From CAKZNE01 sp040222435 (GTDB lineage Bacteria > Bacteroidota > Bacteroidia > Flavobacteriales > Schleiferiaceae), in the NCBI GenBank assembly GCA_965212245.1, contig OZ243107.1:1240001-1304000 (forward strand): a DNA stretch of 64,000 bases, written 5' to 3'. The notes beneath the pieces are model-generated. The model was given only the letters and a program-made list of their open reading frames with translations, was not told where the DNA came from and ran no database searches. This document shows positions 18,162 through 25,491 of the stretch, one piece after another (within the stretch, counting starts at the first letter, position 1; every line of letters begins with the position of its first letter). The position numbers and the translations under genes were made by a program.

Positions 18162-18545
18162 ATGAGTATTCCCTTTAGTATTAGCCCCAAAGTACTGCCT
18201 TCCGGTATACATAAGGGGCAAAAGCGCTACTACGCCCGCGCCCGCATGCGGGGCACGCTAAGCCTGGAAAGGCTGAGTGAGCGCATGAGCCAGCGCAGTA
18301 CCTTAAGCCGTACCGATATACAAGCCGTATTATACGGCCTAACGGAAATGATACCCGAAATACTGGAAGCCGGTTACGGTGTAGAGCTGGGCCCACTGGG
18401 GCGCCTGCGTATCAGTGTTGGGTCTGCGGGTCATGCACTACCCGGGGAGGTAAGTGCCCGCAGCATCCGCAGGCCGCGTATGGTGTTTAAACCCGGTAAG
18501 CCACTTCGGGAGAGGATGAAGCTATTGAAGTTCAGCCCTAAATAA
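18162..18545 (+). CDS. HU-like DNA-binding protein
   Basis: A 127-residue member of the Bacteroidota HU/IHF-like group. The N-terminal ~45 residues are basic and unlike canonical HU. The central helices (LSRTDIQAVLYGLTEMIPEI) and the beta-arm region (GYGVELGPLGRLRISVGS, followed by RRPRMVFKPGKPLRERM) follow the HU fold, in which the arms wrap around DNA. Members of this group are abundant chromosomal proteins with poorly known roles. The gene is monocistronic and preceded by a long structured region; the downstream neighbour is convergent. A nucleoid-type role is inferred from the fold only. Confidence 0.85.
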   Translation: MSIPFSISPKVLPSGIHKGQKRYYARARMRGTLSLERLSERMSQRSTLSRTDIQAVLYGLTEMIPEILEAGYGVELGPLGRLRISVGSAGHALPGEVSARSIRRPRMVFKPGKPLRERMKLLKFSPK

Positions 18546-18605
18546 GCGTTATGAGTGTCCGCTATAATTAACAGGACACACTGAGTAAGGCTGAAGGGAG
18601 ACTTA

Positions 18606-19817
18606 TTAAAACGAATATTTCAACCGCCCGAAAACCGTCCCGCTCAACCATTCCACATTGTTGTTTTCCAGCGGGTTCTGGCTGATGAAGTACTGCAGGG
18701 CCAGCAGGGCATCCAGGTTGCTGGCTAGGGAGTAGGTAAGGGTAGGAAAGAGAATGATGTTCTTCAGGTCAGGCGTAAACATAAGCCCCGCATCCGCCCG
18801 GAAGAGAGGTGTGATATTGCCACCCGTTTGCGTAAAGAGGGTATGCTTAAAAGGAAAGATATTCTTGGGCCCCTGCACCTGGTTGGCACCCAGGCCGGCA
18901 AAACTGAAGATAGTAGGATCAGTAGTGCCTAAACCATTATAGAGATATGAGAGCTGGGTATACAGCCCGAAACCAAAAAGATAATCCAATGCTGTACTGG
19001 CGGTGAAATTGCTTTTACCCTCCTCTTGCAGCGGAAAGTAGTAATTGGCCTCCCCCTTAAAACCTACGTTCTTAATGCTGCCGGCCCAACCCGTACCCGT
19101 GGTTAAATCCTCTTTATAATAACCCGCTAAAAACTGGAAGTCGTATTGCCAGCGATTGGTTTTGTAAAGCATGGCGGCTACGGATTGTCCGATTTGTTTA
19201 GCCGGGGCAAAACCCAGTTCCAGGGTAGATTTGAAGTTGGGGAAGTATTGCACTCGCAGGGCATCCGAGCCGGGACGCTCTTCGTAATCAAAGTCAAAGT
19301 AATTATACTGGTTAAATATGTCGTTGGGGTTCCACACTGTATTTACACCCCAGTTAATGCGCTGCCGCCCCAGTCGTATGATCCATTTGGAGCTTTCCCA
19401 CTGCCCCCAAAGGCGGTCAAAAATGGTGTGCAGTAGTACCGCATCACTGTCAAAATAGAGATACGAAAGATCCACTAGGCCGTTGTCCTGGTCCAGCAGT
19501 TGGTAAAAGTCCGGTTGACCGGGTTGCGGCCCGTTACCCACGCTATACCCCCAGAACAGGCGATTGCGCATACCGACCCCCAGGCTCCAGCTTTTAGAGG
19601 GGTAATACTTGAAATCAAAACGATTATGGATCTGGTAATCCTGGTATTGAGCAGGAAAAAAGTCAGCGGCCAGTGGGGGGATATAATCTTTATTGAAGTA
19701 ATTAAATGAGCCCAGCAGTTTTACATAACCTTTAAGATCCGTTTTTTTAGGTTCATCCTGCGCATAAGCACCAGGTAGCAACAGGAGGTATACCAGGAAG
19801 AGAGCGGCTTTCTTCAT
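18606..19817 (-). CDS. Outer-membrane beta-barrel protein of exporter operon
   Basis: A 403-residue protein with a signal peptide (MKKAALFLVYLLLLPGAYAQ) and alternating aromatic/hydrophobic strands ending in phenylalanine (GTVFGRLKYSF), typical of an outer-membrane barrel. Family-like blocks include IIRLGRQRINWGVNTVWNPN. ATG 19817 is chosen because the signal peptide begins there. It is the last gene of a six-gene leftward operon, 4 nt after the ABC ATPase, so it probably forms the outer-membrane part of that export or lipid-transfer system. No specific substrate is evident. Confidence 0.7.
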   Translation of the reverse strand: MKKAALFLVYLLLLPGAYAQDEPKKTDLKGYVKLLGSFNYFNKDYIPPLAADFFPAQYQDYQIHNRFDFKYYPSKSWSLGVGMRNRLFWGYSVGNGPQPGQPDFYQLLDQDNGLVDLSYLYFDSDAVLLHTIFDRLWGQWESSKWIIRLGRQRINWGVNTVWNPNDIFNQYNYFDFDYEERPGSDALRVQYFPNFKSTLELGFAPAKQIGQSVAAMLYKTNRWQYDFQFLAGYYKEDLTTGTGWAGSIKNVGFKGEANYYFPLQEEGKSNFTASTALDYLFGFGLYTQLSYLYNGLGTTDPTIFSFAGLGANQVQGPKNIFPFKHTLFTQTGGNITPLFRADAGLMFTPDLKNIILFPTLTYSLASNLDALLALQYFISQNPLENNNVEWLSGTVFGRLKYSF

Positions 19818-19821
19818 AGGG

Positions 19822-20511
19822 TCAGCGGTCCCGGGTTTCATCAGACTTAATCTTACCATCTTCTACCGTAATTACCCTGCGGGCACGGTCAATCACCCGC
19901 TGGTCATGCGTGGCAAATACAAAGGTCATGTGTTCTTCCTTATTAAGGCGGGCCATAATGTCCAGCAGATTAGCGGTAGACTGGCTGTCGAGATTAGCGG
20001 TAGGTTCATCAGCCAACACAAATGAGGGTCGGGAGGCCAGGGCACGTGCTACGGCTACGCGCTGTTGCTGCCCCCCGGAAAGTTCTCCGGGCCGTTTGGT
20101 AAGGCGGTCTCCCAGACCTACAGCTTCCAATAATTGTTGAGATCGCTGCTTGCGCTCTGCCTTGTCTCTTTTTTGCAGGAGCATGATGAATTCCACATTT
20201 TCTGCCGCTGTAAGCACCGGGATGAGGTTATAAGCCTGAAACACAAAACCAATGTGCTGCAGGCGAAAATTGATCATGTCATTATCCGACAGATCATGAA
20301 TAGGGGTTTCAGCGATTCGTACCTCTCCGGAGGTAGGTTTGTCCAGCCCTCCGATAAGGTTGAGCAGGGTGGTTTTACCGGAACCGGAAGGACCCACAAT
20401 GGCCGTGAATTCACCTTCCTCAATTTCCAGGTCTATGCCGTTTACGGCTTTAATGGTTTGGTTACCATCCTGGTAAATACGTTGTAAATGTCGGGTTTCA
20501 ATTACGGCCAT
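19822..20511 (-). CDS. ABC transporter ATPase (LolD/MacB type)
   Basis: A 229-residue ATPase with Walker A (GPSGSGKTTL), Q-loop (FVFQAYNLIP), signature LSGGQQQRVAVARAL, Walker B (FVLADEPTANLD) and switch His (FATHDQ). Its sequence class is the LolD/MacB/FtsE group, which drives FtsX-type permeases that act on periplasmic substrates without moving them through the inner membrane. It sits 10 nt after the second permease gene and 4 nt before the barrel gene. The two permeases beside it are its evident partners. Confidence 0.93.
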   Translation of the reverse strand: MAVIETRHLQRIYQDGNQTIKAVNGIDLEIEEGEFTAIVGPSGSGKTTLLNLIGGLDKPTSGEVRIAETPIHDLSDNDMINFRLQHIGFVFQAYNLIPVLTAAENVEFIMLLQKRDKAERKQRSQQLLEAVGLGDRLTKRPGELSGGQQQRVAVARALASRPSFVLADEPTANLDSQSTANLLDIMARLNKEEHMTFVFATHDQRVIDRARRVITVEDGKIKSDETRDR

Positions 20512-20521
20512 ATATCCATGT

Positions 20522-21739
20522 TTAAATCGTACGAATTGCTTCCACCGGGTTAAGTTTTAATGCCCTCCGGGCCGGGTAGAGTGCAGAAAGTAATGCCATT
20601 ACAATAACCAGTATTCCTGTACTGAAATAAAAGACGGTATCTATATATGGATATATCACCGAACCTACCCCAAAGCTCTGTAAACCACCAGCCACCACGG
20701 AAAGGTCAATACCTTTGGAGCCGGTATAAGTAATAGTGATGAAGCCCAATAGTATGCCCAATGGTCCGCCACAAAGGCTAAGGATGAGGGTTTCAAGCAG
20801 TATCATGCTAAACACTTTGCGTTTGCTCATGCCCACAGCCATTAACATACCCAGTTCTTTTCTCCTTTCCAGCACTGCCATCAGCATAGTATTTACAATA
20901 CCAAAGGAAAGGGCCAGCATAATAATTCCGATAATGATATAGAGAATGCTTTCCATAATCTCGTCTGCATAACTGAGTTCAGGTGCCAGCTGTTGCCATG
21001 ATTGCACTTCGTAATACGGGAACCGGGCTTGCAGTTTGTCACGAAAGGCCAGAACCTCCACGGGCTTATGAAGAAGCAGTGCTATCTCATGCTCATGTAC
21101 AGGGTGCCCTATAAGTTGCTGAAAGTCGGCTTTGCGTATGTAAACCCTTAGTTCTTCAGCCTGAGTAGAGGAGGCTGTATATATACCGGCTACTTTAAAG
21201 GCTCCGGAAATAATCAGCCCGTTCTTATCGGTAAAGGTGATCACTACCTTAGAACCTACCCGTGCTTTAAGTTTCTCGCCCAGAGCGCGTCCAATCAATA
21301 TTTTATTTTTCTTTTCGCCCAGGTAATCGCCTTGTGCCAGGCGTGCGTCCAGGCCGGTTAAATGTGCCTCGTTTTCAGGGTCAATACCGCTAATCTGCAC
21401 GCCACCATTACCGTTGGCCGTGGCCACTATGCCGTTCACTAAAATGCGGGCGCTTAGCGCACGTACCTCCGGACGGGTTTCTAAAAAAGCCAGCAGCTTT
21501 TCCGGTTGAGGCAGCTGATTCTGAATATTGGGCTCACGGTTCCAGGCGGTATCATGCACCTGAATATGCGAAAGACTGGTCTGTATAGCTTCTTTGGTAC
21601 GTTGGCGATTGAGGCCGTATGAAAAACCATTGATAAAAATGCCGGCCCAAATACCCAGCATAATGGAGAAGATAACCACTAAACTTCGCAGCTGGTTTCG
21701 CCATATATTCCGCCAGGCTATCTTTAGGAGTGTGGTCAT
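20522..21739 (-). CDS. FtsX-type ABC permease (second)
   Basis: A 405-residue MacB/LolC-like permease: an N-terminal membrane helix (LRSLVVIFSIMLGIWAGIFI), a large periplasmic domain (~50-270), then three helices near the C-terminus, the first in ILYIIIGIIMLALSFGIVNT. The last helix is followed by the family end motif LYPARRALKLNPVEAIRTI. Its ATG overlaps the stop of the first permease gene by 4 nt. The two permeases are diverged paralogues and would form a heterodimer with two copies of the ATPase, as in LolCDE. Confidence 0.92.
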   Translation of the reverse strand: MTTLLKIAWRNIWRNQLRSLVVIFSIMLGIWAGIFINGFSYGLNRQRTKEAIQTSLSHIQVHDTAWNREPNIQNQLPQPEKLLAFLETRPEVRALSARILVNGIVATANGNGGVQISGIDPENEAHLTGLDARLAQGDYLGEKKNKILIGRALGEKLKARVGSKVVITFTDKNGLIISGAFKVAGIYTASSTQAEELRVYIRKADFQQLIGHPVHEHEIALLLHKPVEVLAFRDKLQARFPYYEVQSWQQLAPELSYADEIMESILYIIIGIIMLALSFGIVNTMLMAVLERRKELGMLMAVGMSKRKVFSMILLETLILSLCGGPLGILLGFITITYTGSKGIDLSVVAGGLQSFGVGSVIYPYIDTVFYFSTGILVIVMALLSALYPARRALKLNPVEAIRTI

Positions 21740-22953
21740 TGATGCATAGCTTTAACGGGTTGTAACTGGTAGATTTTCCAAACAGAGTAAAAAGAAAGTA
21801 AAGCGGCAATACTTAAAACAATAAGACTATGGGTAAGGAAAATGGACGGATCTGTGGAAGCGGGAATGATCGGTTCAAAACCGTATTTCTCAAAAGCATC
21901 GGCCAGTTGATCTCCACCCAGTTGAAGCGGGTTGTAATGGTAGTATGAAACCAAAGGCATAGCCAGTAAACCGGCCCCGATAACACCCAGAAGAGCCAGA
22001 AAAAAAGTTTCCATTAATACGGTAAGGGCTAGTTTGCTGCGCTTCATACCAATGGCGATGAGGATGCCATATTCATATTCCCGCTCGGAAGTCATCATCA
22101 GGATAGTTCCGAATATTCCAAAACTGATCACCAGGTAAAGCACAAAAAGCATAATGAGACCCCCGGCACTGTCGGCCTGTATGGCCTGCACCAGGTCCGG
22201 CATCATTTCGCGCCAATTCATTACCTCGTATTGTGCCGTATCCAACTGGCTGCGCAATTGTCCGGTGAGCTCCCGGAAATTACGTTCCTCTTCCGGAATA
22301 ACAATAAAAGAAGTAAGGCGTTGCCTTGCGCCATACAGGAACTGAGCCTCCTGTAGTGGCAGAAAAGCCAGTTGTTTGTTCAGTATAGGGGAGCGTAGTT
22401 TTACCACGCCACTGACGGGGTATTTACCGTTGGCGCTGATACCATGATACCCCTGGCCGATGAGAATGAGCGTATCGCCTGTGCCAATCTTAAAATACTC
22501 AGCGAGCCCTTCACTTAAAACAAGCCCCGGTGTATTGGGGTAAAGGGTGCCTTGCTGTAAGCCATTTGCCAAATCAAAATAAGTGCTTTCCTTTTCCGGG
22601 TCAATGCCAGCAATGGCTACGGCTTTAGTAGCCTCACCCGTAGAGGCCAGGCTAAAACTTTCCAGGCGTGGTACCAGGCTCTTCACTCCGGGTGTATTTT
22701 GCAAGAGCTGCTCCAGGCTGTCGCTGCGCAACATGGTGTATTCCAAAGTTTTTTCGTACCAGTAACCTTTACTGTGAACCTGTATATAACCGGTGGAAAC
22801 GCCCACCACATTGCTGATCATATTTTGGTAGGAACCCAGTTGCATAGATCGCATAATGAGTGCGAAGAAAAGTGCAAAGAGCACCGAGGCGGCAGTGATA
22901 AGACTACGCCTTTTATTGCGCCAGATGTTCCTCCAGGCCAGCTTCAGGATCAT
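21736..22953 (-). CDS. FtsX-type ABC permease (first)
   Basis: A 405-residue permease with the same layout as its neighbour: N-terminal helix (RRSLITAASVLFALFFALIM), periplasmic domain ~45-270, then three C-terminal helices (VISFGIFGTILMMTSEREYE in the first) and the end motif VWKIYQLQPVKAMHQ. The start overlaps the LolA-like stop by 1 nt, and the stop overlaps the next permease by 4 nt. The short C-terminal coupling segment that contacts the ATPase is intact. See the operon-level finding for the inferred role. Confidence 0.92.
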   Translation of the reverse strand: MILKLAWRNIWRNKRRSLITAASVLFALFFALIMRSMQLGSYQNMISNVVGVSTGYIQVHSKGYWYEKTLEYTMLRSDSLEQLLQNTPGVKSLVPRLESFSLASTGEATKAVAIAGIDPEKESTYFDLANGLQQGTLYPNTPGLVLSEGLAEYFKIGTGDTLILIGQGYHGISANGKYPVSGVVKLRSPILNKQLAFLPLQEAQFLYGARQRLTSFIVIPEEERNFRELTGQLRSQLDTAQYEVMNWREMMPDLVQAIQADSAGGLIMLFVLYLVISFGIFGTILMMTSEREYEYGILIAIGMKRSKLALTVLMETFFLALLGVIGAGLLAMPLVSYYHYNPLQLGGDQLADAFEKYGFEPIIPASTDPSIFLTHSLIVLSIAALLSFYSVWKIYQLQPVKAMHQ

Positions 22954-23693
22954 CAGCGCAGTCTTTTCATATTCTGGGTGGTATAAAAACCTTCAGCCTG
23001 CTCATCGTTAAAATTGAGGCTGAGCTGGCGCATAATAGTGCGGTTGCCAGGTTCATTGGCAGGAGTCATAATCAGTTTGGAAGGAAGGCGCTTGCCGCCC
23101 AGTTCTTTTATTTCTAAGCCTTCCAGCGTATTTACAAGCTCATCATCGTCATCGTAAAACTCCGTTTTCAGTTGCAGATATTCATCCTTGCTGATCCAGG
23201 TGATTACCTTACCCCATACCACCGCAGCTTCCGGTTTGGGAGTAAGCTTAATCTTATAACACTCCATATTGCGAAGGCTTTCTTCACCCAGCAGTTTATG
23301 CGTATAATCTTTAAGAATGGATGATTCCTGCACAAGGTCATCATTGGTAAAATCAGAACCCATCCAGCTTTGCGACATCATGGAAGGAGGAAGTTTGATC
23401 GTGCGCTCTACACTGGGCACCCAGTTCCAGATTTCATTTTGGCGTTTGAGGTATACCGTACCTTTATCGCGGGCCGGTTCGGTAACCAGTATCATGCTGT
23501 ATTCATTACCGCGGCTCCATGTTTTCATGGTCATAGAACGGCTCCAGCCGGGCCGCTCAATGGTCATCTCTAAGGTGCCGGATCTGTGATTACCCCGCAG
23601 TTTGTTTTCGGATTTGCGAATGATATCGGTTGGGTTTTGGGCCGTAATACCCTGTACCAGAAACAGAAGAATAAGCAAGCTTGAATACTTCAC
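22953..23693 (-). CDS. LolA-like outer-membrane lipoprotein-sorting protein
   Basis: A 246-residue exported protein with a signal peptide (MKYSSLLILLFLVQGITAQ). The mature part matches the LolA_like group: EMTIERPGWSRSMTMKTWS, VYLKRQNEIWNWVPSVERT, MSQSWMGSDFTNDDLV and the C-terminal GLEIKELGGKRLPSKLIMTP. The fold is a half-barrel able to hold acyl chains, so it may carry a lipid or lipoprotein across the periplasm between the permeases and the outer-membrane barrel. It overlaps TetR by 4 nt upstream. This is a paralogous group, not the essential LolA of the lipoprotein pathway. Confidence 0.88.
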   Translation of the reverse strand: MKYSSLLILLFLVQGITAQNPTDIIRKSENKLRGNHRSGTLEMTIERPGWSRSMTMKTWSRGNEYSMILVTEPARDKGTVYLKRQNEIWNWVPSVERTIKLPPSMMSQSWMGSDFTNDDLVQESSILKDYTHKLLGEESLRNMECYKIKLTPKPEAAVVWGKVITWISKDEYLQLKTEFYDDDDELVNTLEGLEIKELGGKRLPSKLIMTPANEPGNRTIMRQLSLNFNDEQAEGFYTTQNMKRLR

Positions 23694-24265
23694 AGATCGT
23701 ATTTTTTTAAAAGTTTTTGTTCTATTTCATTCAGGGGGTAGTCATCCTGAAGGCTGATGTAACCAAAGGCAAGTCCATCCATAATAGCTCCTATATAATA
23801 GGCCTCAACCTCAGGGTGATCATAGCCTAGTTCTTCAAAAAGATGTGTGAACTCTGCCATGCGCTTCTTCTTTTCAACTTCAAAGAAGCTTTTAAGATTT
23901 GCGGTAACCTCCGGTTGTATGGCCAGGGAAAGTAAAAAACGCATCGTACCGGTTTGCTGGCGCATGAATAAAATGGACTGTGTGATGGTTTGCCGCAGTT
24001 TTTCCCGGGCTGTTTTACTATTCCAATCACCCATAATATGGTCTGCTTCGCGTAACATCAGGTGAAATATGCCATCCAATAGAGCTTCCTTACTGTCAAA
24101 GTAGTGATAGATCAGTCCTTTGGAGATCTCAGCTTCTTTAGCAATACGAGCCATAGAGGTATGGGCGTATCCTAATTCACCAAAACATTTAAGGGCAGCC
24201 ATAAGGATTTGTTGGCGGCTTTGCTCCTGGATCTTTAAATTAACAGCTTTGGTACGTGGGGCCAT
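23690..24265 (-). CDS. TetR family transcriptional regulator
   Basis: A 191-residue repressor with the N-terminal HTH (QQILMAALKCFGELGYAHTS, then KEAEISKGLIYHYFDSKEAL) and a helical ligand-binding C-terminal domain. It is first in the exporter operon, overlapping the LolA-like gene by 4 nt, and a palindrome matching TetR operators lies 7 nt before its ATG. It therefore most likely represses the whole operon, itself included, until a ligand is present. The ligand is not evident. Confidence 0.92.
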   Translation of the reverse strand: MAPRTKAVNLKIQEQSRQQILMAALKCFGELGYAHTSMARIAKEAEISKGLIYHYFDSKEALLDGIFHLMLREADHIMGDWNSKTAREKLRQTITQSILFMRQQTGTMRFLLSLAIQPEVTANLKSFFEVEKKKRMAEFTHLFEELGYDHPEVEAYYIGAIMDGLAFGYISLQDDYPLNEIEQKLLKKYDL

Positions 24266-24271
24266 TTTCTA

Positions 24272-24291
24272 TTGACTAAACGGTCAGTCAA
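24272..24291. promoter_or_regulatory. TetR operator palindrome
   Basis: TTGACT and AGTCAA arms around an 8-nt centre, imperfectly symmetric, resemble operators of AcrR/TetR repressors (TGACTGACC-type half-sites). It lies 7 nt upstream of the TetR ATG, where it would block transcription initiation. Confidence 0.7.
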
Positions 24292-24355
24292 AATTAATAC
24301 AGGAAGACCAACCAGACAAATGTTTTTGCATTAATAGAGAAAGGTGTTCTGAAAA

Positions 24356-24760
24356 TCAGGGTTTGGCCCTGCGCTTCCCAATTTGCTGCCAATGTTGAAA
24401 GGCTACAAAACTGGCGGAAAAAGTAAGATGGTATATGCCGTGGGCATATACCAGAAGCTGCACCAAAACCAGTATGGTAGTGAACCACTCAAGCCCTATA
24501 TGAGAAAGGTCGTACAGTCTGACGAGTGCTCCAATTGCAAAGAGTATTACCGTTAAGACCCGGGCCCATTGTTGGCCTTGATACACGGCATATAGGAGAC
24601 CTGCCGTGAGCAAAAAGTGCAGATTCTGCAGAATGAGTTTAAAACCTTCCGGCTCCGGAACATTTCTCTGGTACGTAATTATGGTGATCAGTGATACCAG
24701 TAGTACACTGCTAATAAGTTGCAGCGTTCTTTTTTTCCCGGTTTTTATAAATGGATCCAT
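24356..24760 (-). CDS. Small four-helix membrane protein
   Basis: A 134-residue protein with four predicted membrane helices (LQLISSVLLVSLITIITYQ; a central LILQNLHFLLTAGLLYAVYQ; VLTVILFAIGALVRLYDL; WFTTILVLVQLLVYAHGIY) and basic ends. The layout resembles DoxX-like or DUF-type integral proteins, but no signature is recognised. It is 46 nt from the Crp-type regulator gene on the same strand, so it may be read from that transcript. The function is unknown. Confidence 0.6.
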   Translation of the reverse strand: MDPFIKTGKKRTLQLISSVLLVSLITIITYQRNVPEPEGFKLILQNLHFLLTAGLLYAVYQGQQWARVLTVILFAIGALVRLYDLSHIGLEWFTTILVLVQLLVYAHGIYHLTFSASFVAFQHWQQIGKRRAKP

Positions 24761-24806
24761 GAAGCGGGCGAGAAGTCTTCCGTTTTAAACGCACCAAAGC
24801 GGGTGG

Positions 24807-25478
24807 TTAGAATGATGCCAGGTCCCTGATCGTAATAGTCTTCCGGTCAAAGTCTATAAGCCCTTCGTCCCGTAATTCATTGAGCGTAGTGGTTACCGTT
24901 TGTCGGGAAGTACCAATAAGGTTAGCGATGTTTTTATGGGTATAAAAGTGCTCTACCACAACCGTATCTCCTTTCTTTTCTCCTTTTTCCAGGGCCAGTT
25001 CACGGATAAAATCCATGAGGCGTGAGCGTACATCTTTAAAAACCAGGTTATCTATCCTGCGTTCCATTTTCCGGATGCGGAAACCAATCCATTTGTAGAT
25101 CTTAAAGCTGAAATCGCGATTATCCTTCATCAGCTCATGCACCTGGTCAATCTTTACCGGGCATACAGTGGTTTCGTTTTCCAGGGCTTCGGCTATTTCA
25201 GAGCGTTTATCTTCTCCCAGCAGGGCTAATTCACCAAACATTTCACCTTTACCTAAAATGGCTTTAACCACTTCGTCACCTTCTTCGGAATAATTGAGTA
25301 TACGCACCTTACCTTCTGCAATAAGGTACATGGTAGTGGCAGAATCATCGGTAAAATATATAGTCTCACCTTTTTTATACGTCCTGAAGTGTCCTTCATC
25401 TGCACCAAAATCTCTGAGTTTATGAGGACACATGACCTTGTAAAGGTTTACATCGTCAAAATACCAAAGCTTATCCAT
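24807..25478 (-). CDS. Crp/Fnr family transcriptional regulator
   Basis: A 223-residue regulator: an N-terminal cyclic-nucleotide-like beta-roll (FGADEGHFRTYKKGETIYFT, then GKGEMFGELALL), a long dimer helix (residues ~115-150) and a C-terminal winged helix with recognition segment NLIGTSRQTVTTTLNELRDE. The beta-roll keeps the GE-x-FGE-x-ALL motif of the nucleotide pocket, but the usual Arg-Ser pair reads KRSE. No cysteine cluster for an Fe-S centre is seen, so it is not an Fnr oxygen sensor. The ligand is unknown. It lies 13 nt from the patatin gene stop. Confidence 0.9.
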   Translation of the reverse strand: MDKLWYFDDVNLYKVMCPHKLRDFGADEGHFRTYKKGETIYFTDDSATTMYLIAEGKVRILNYSEEGDEVVKAILGKGEMFGELALLGEDKRSEIAEALENETTVCPVKIDQVHELMKDNRDFSFKIYKWIGFRIRKMERRIDNLVFKDVRSRLMDFIRELALEKGEKKGDTVVVEHFYTHKNIANLIGTSRQTVTTTLNELRDEGLIDFDRKTITIRDLASF

Positions 25479-25491
25479 TAATATAACTCCT

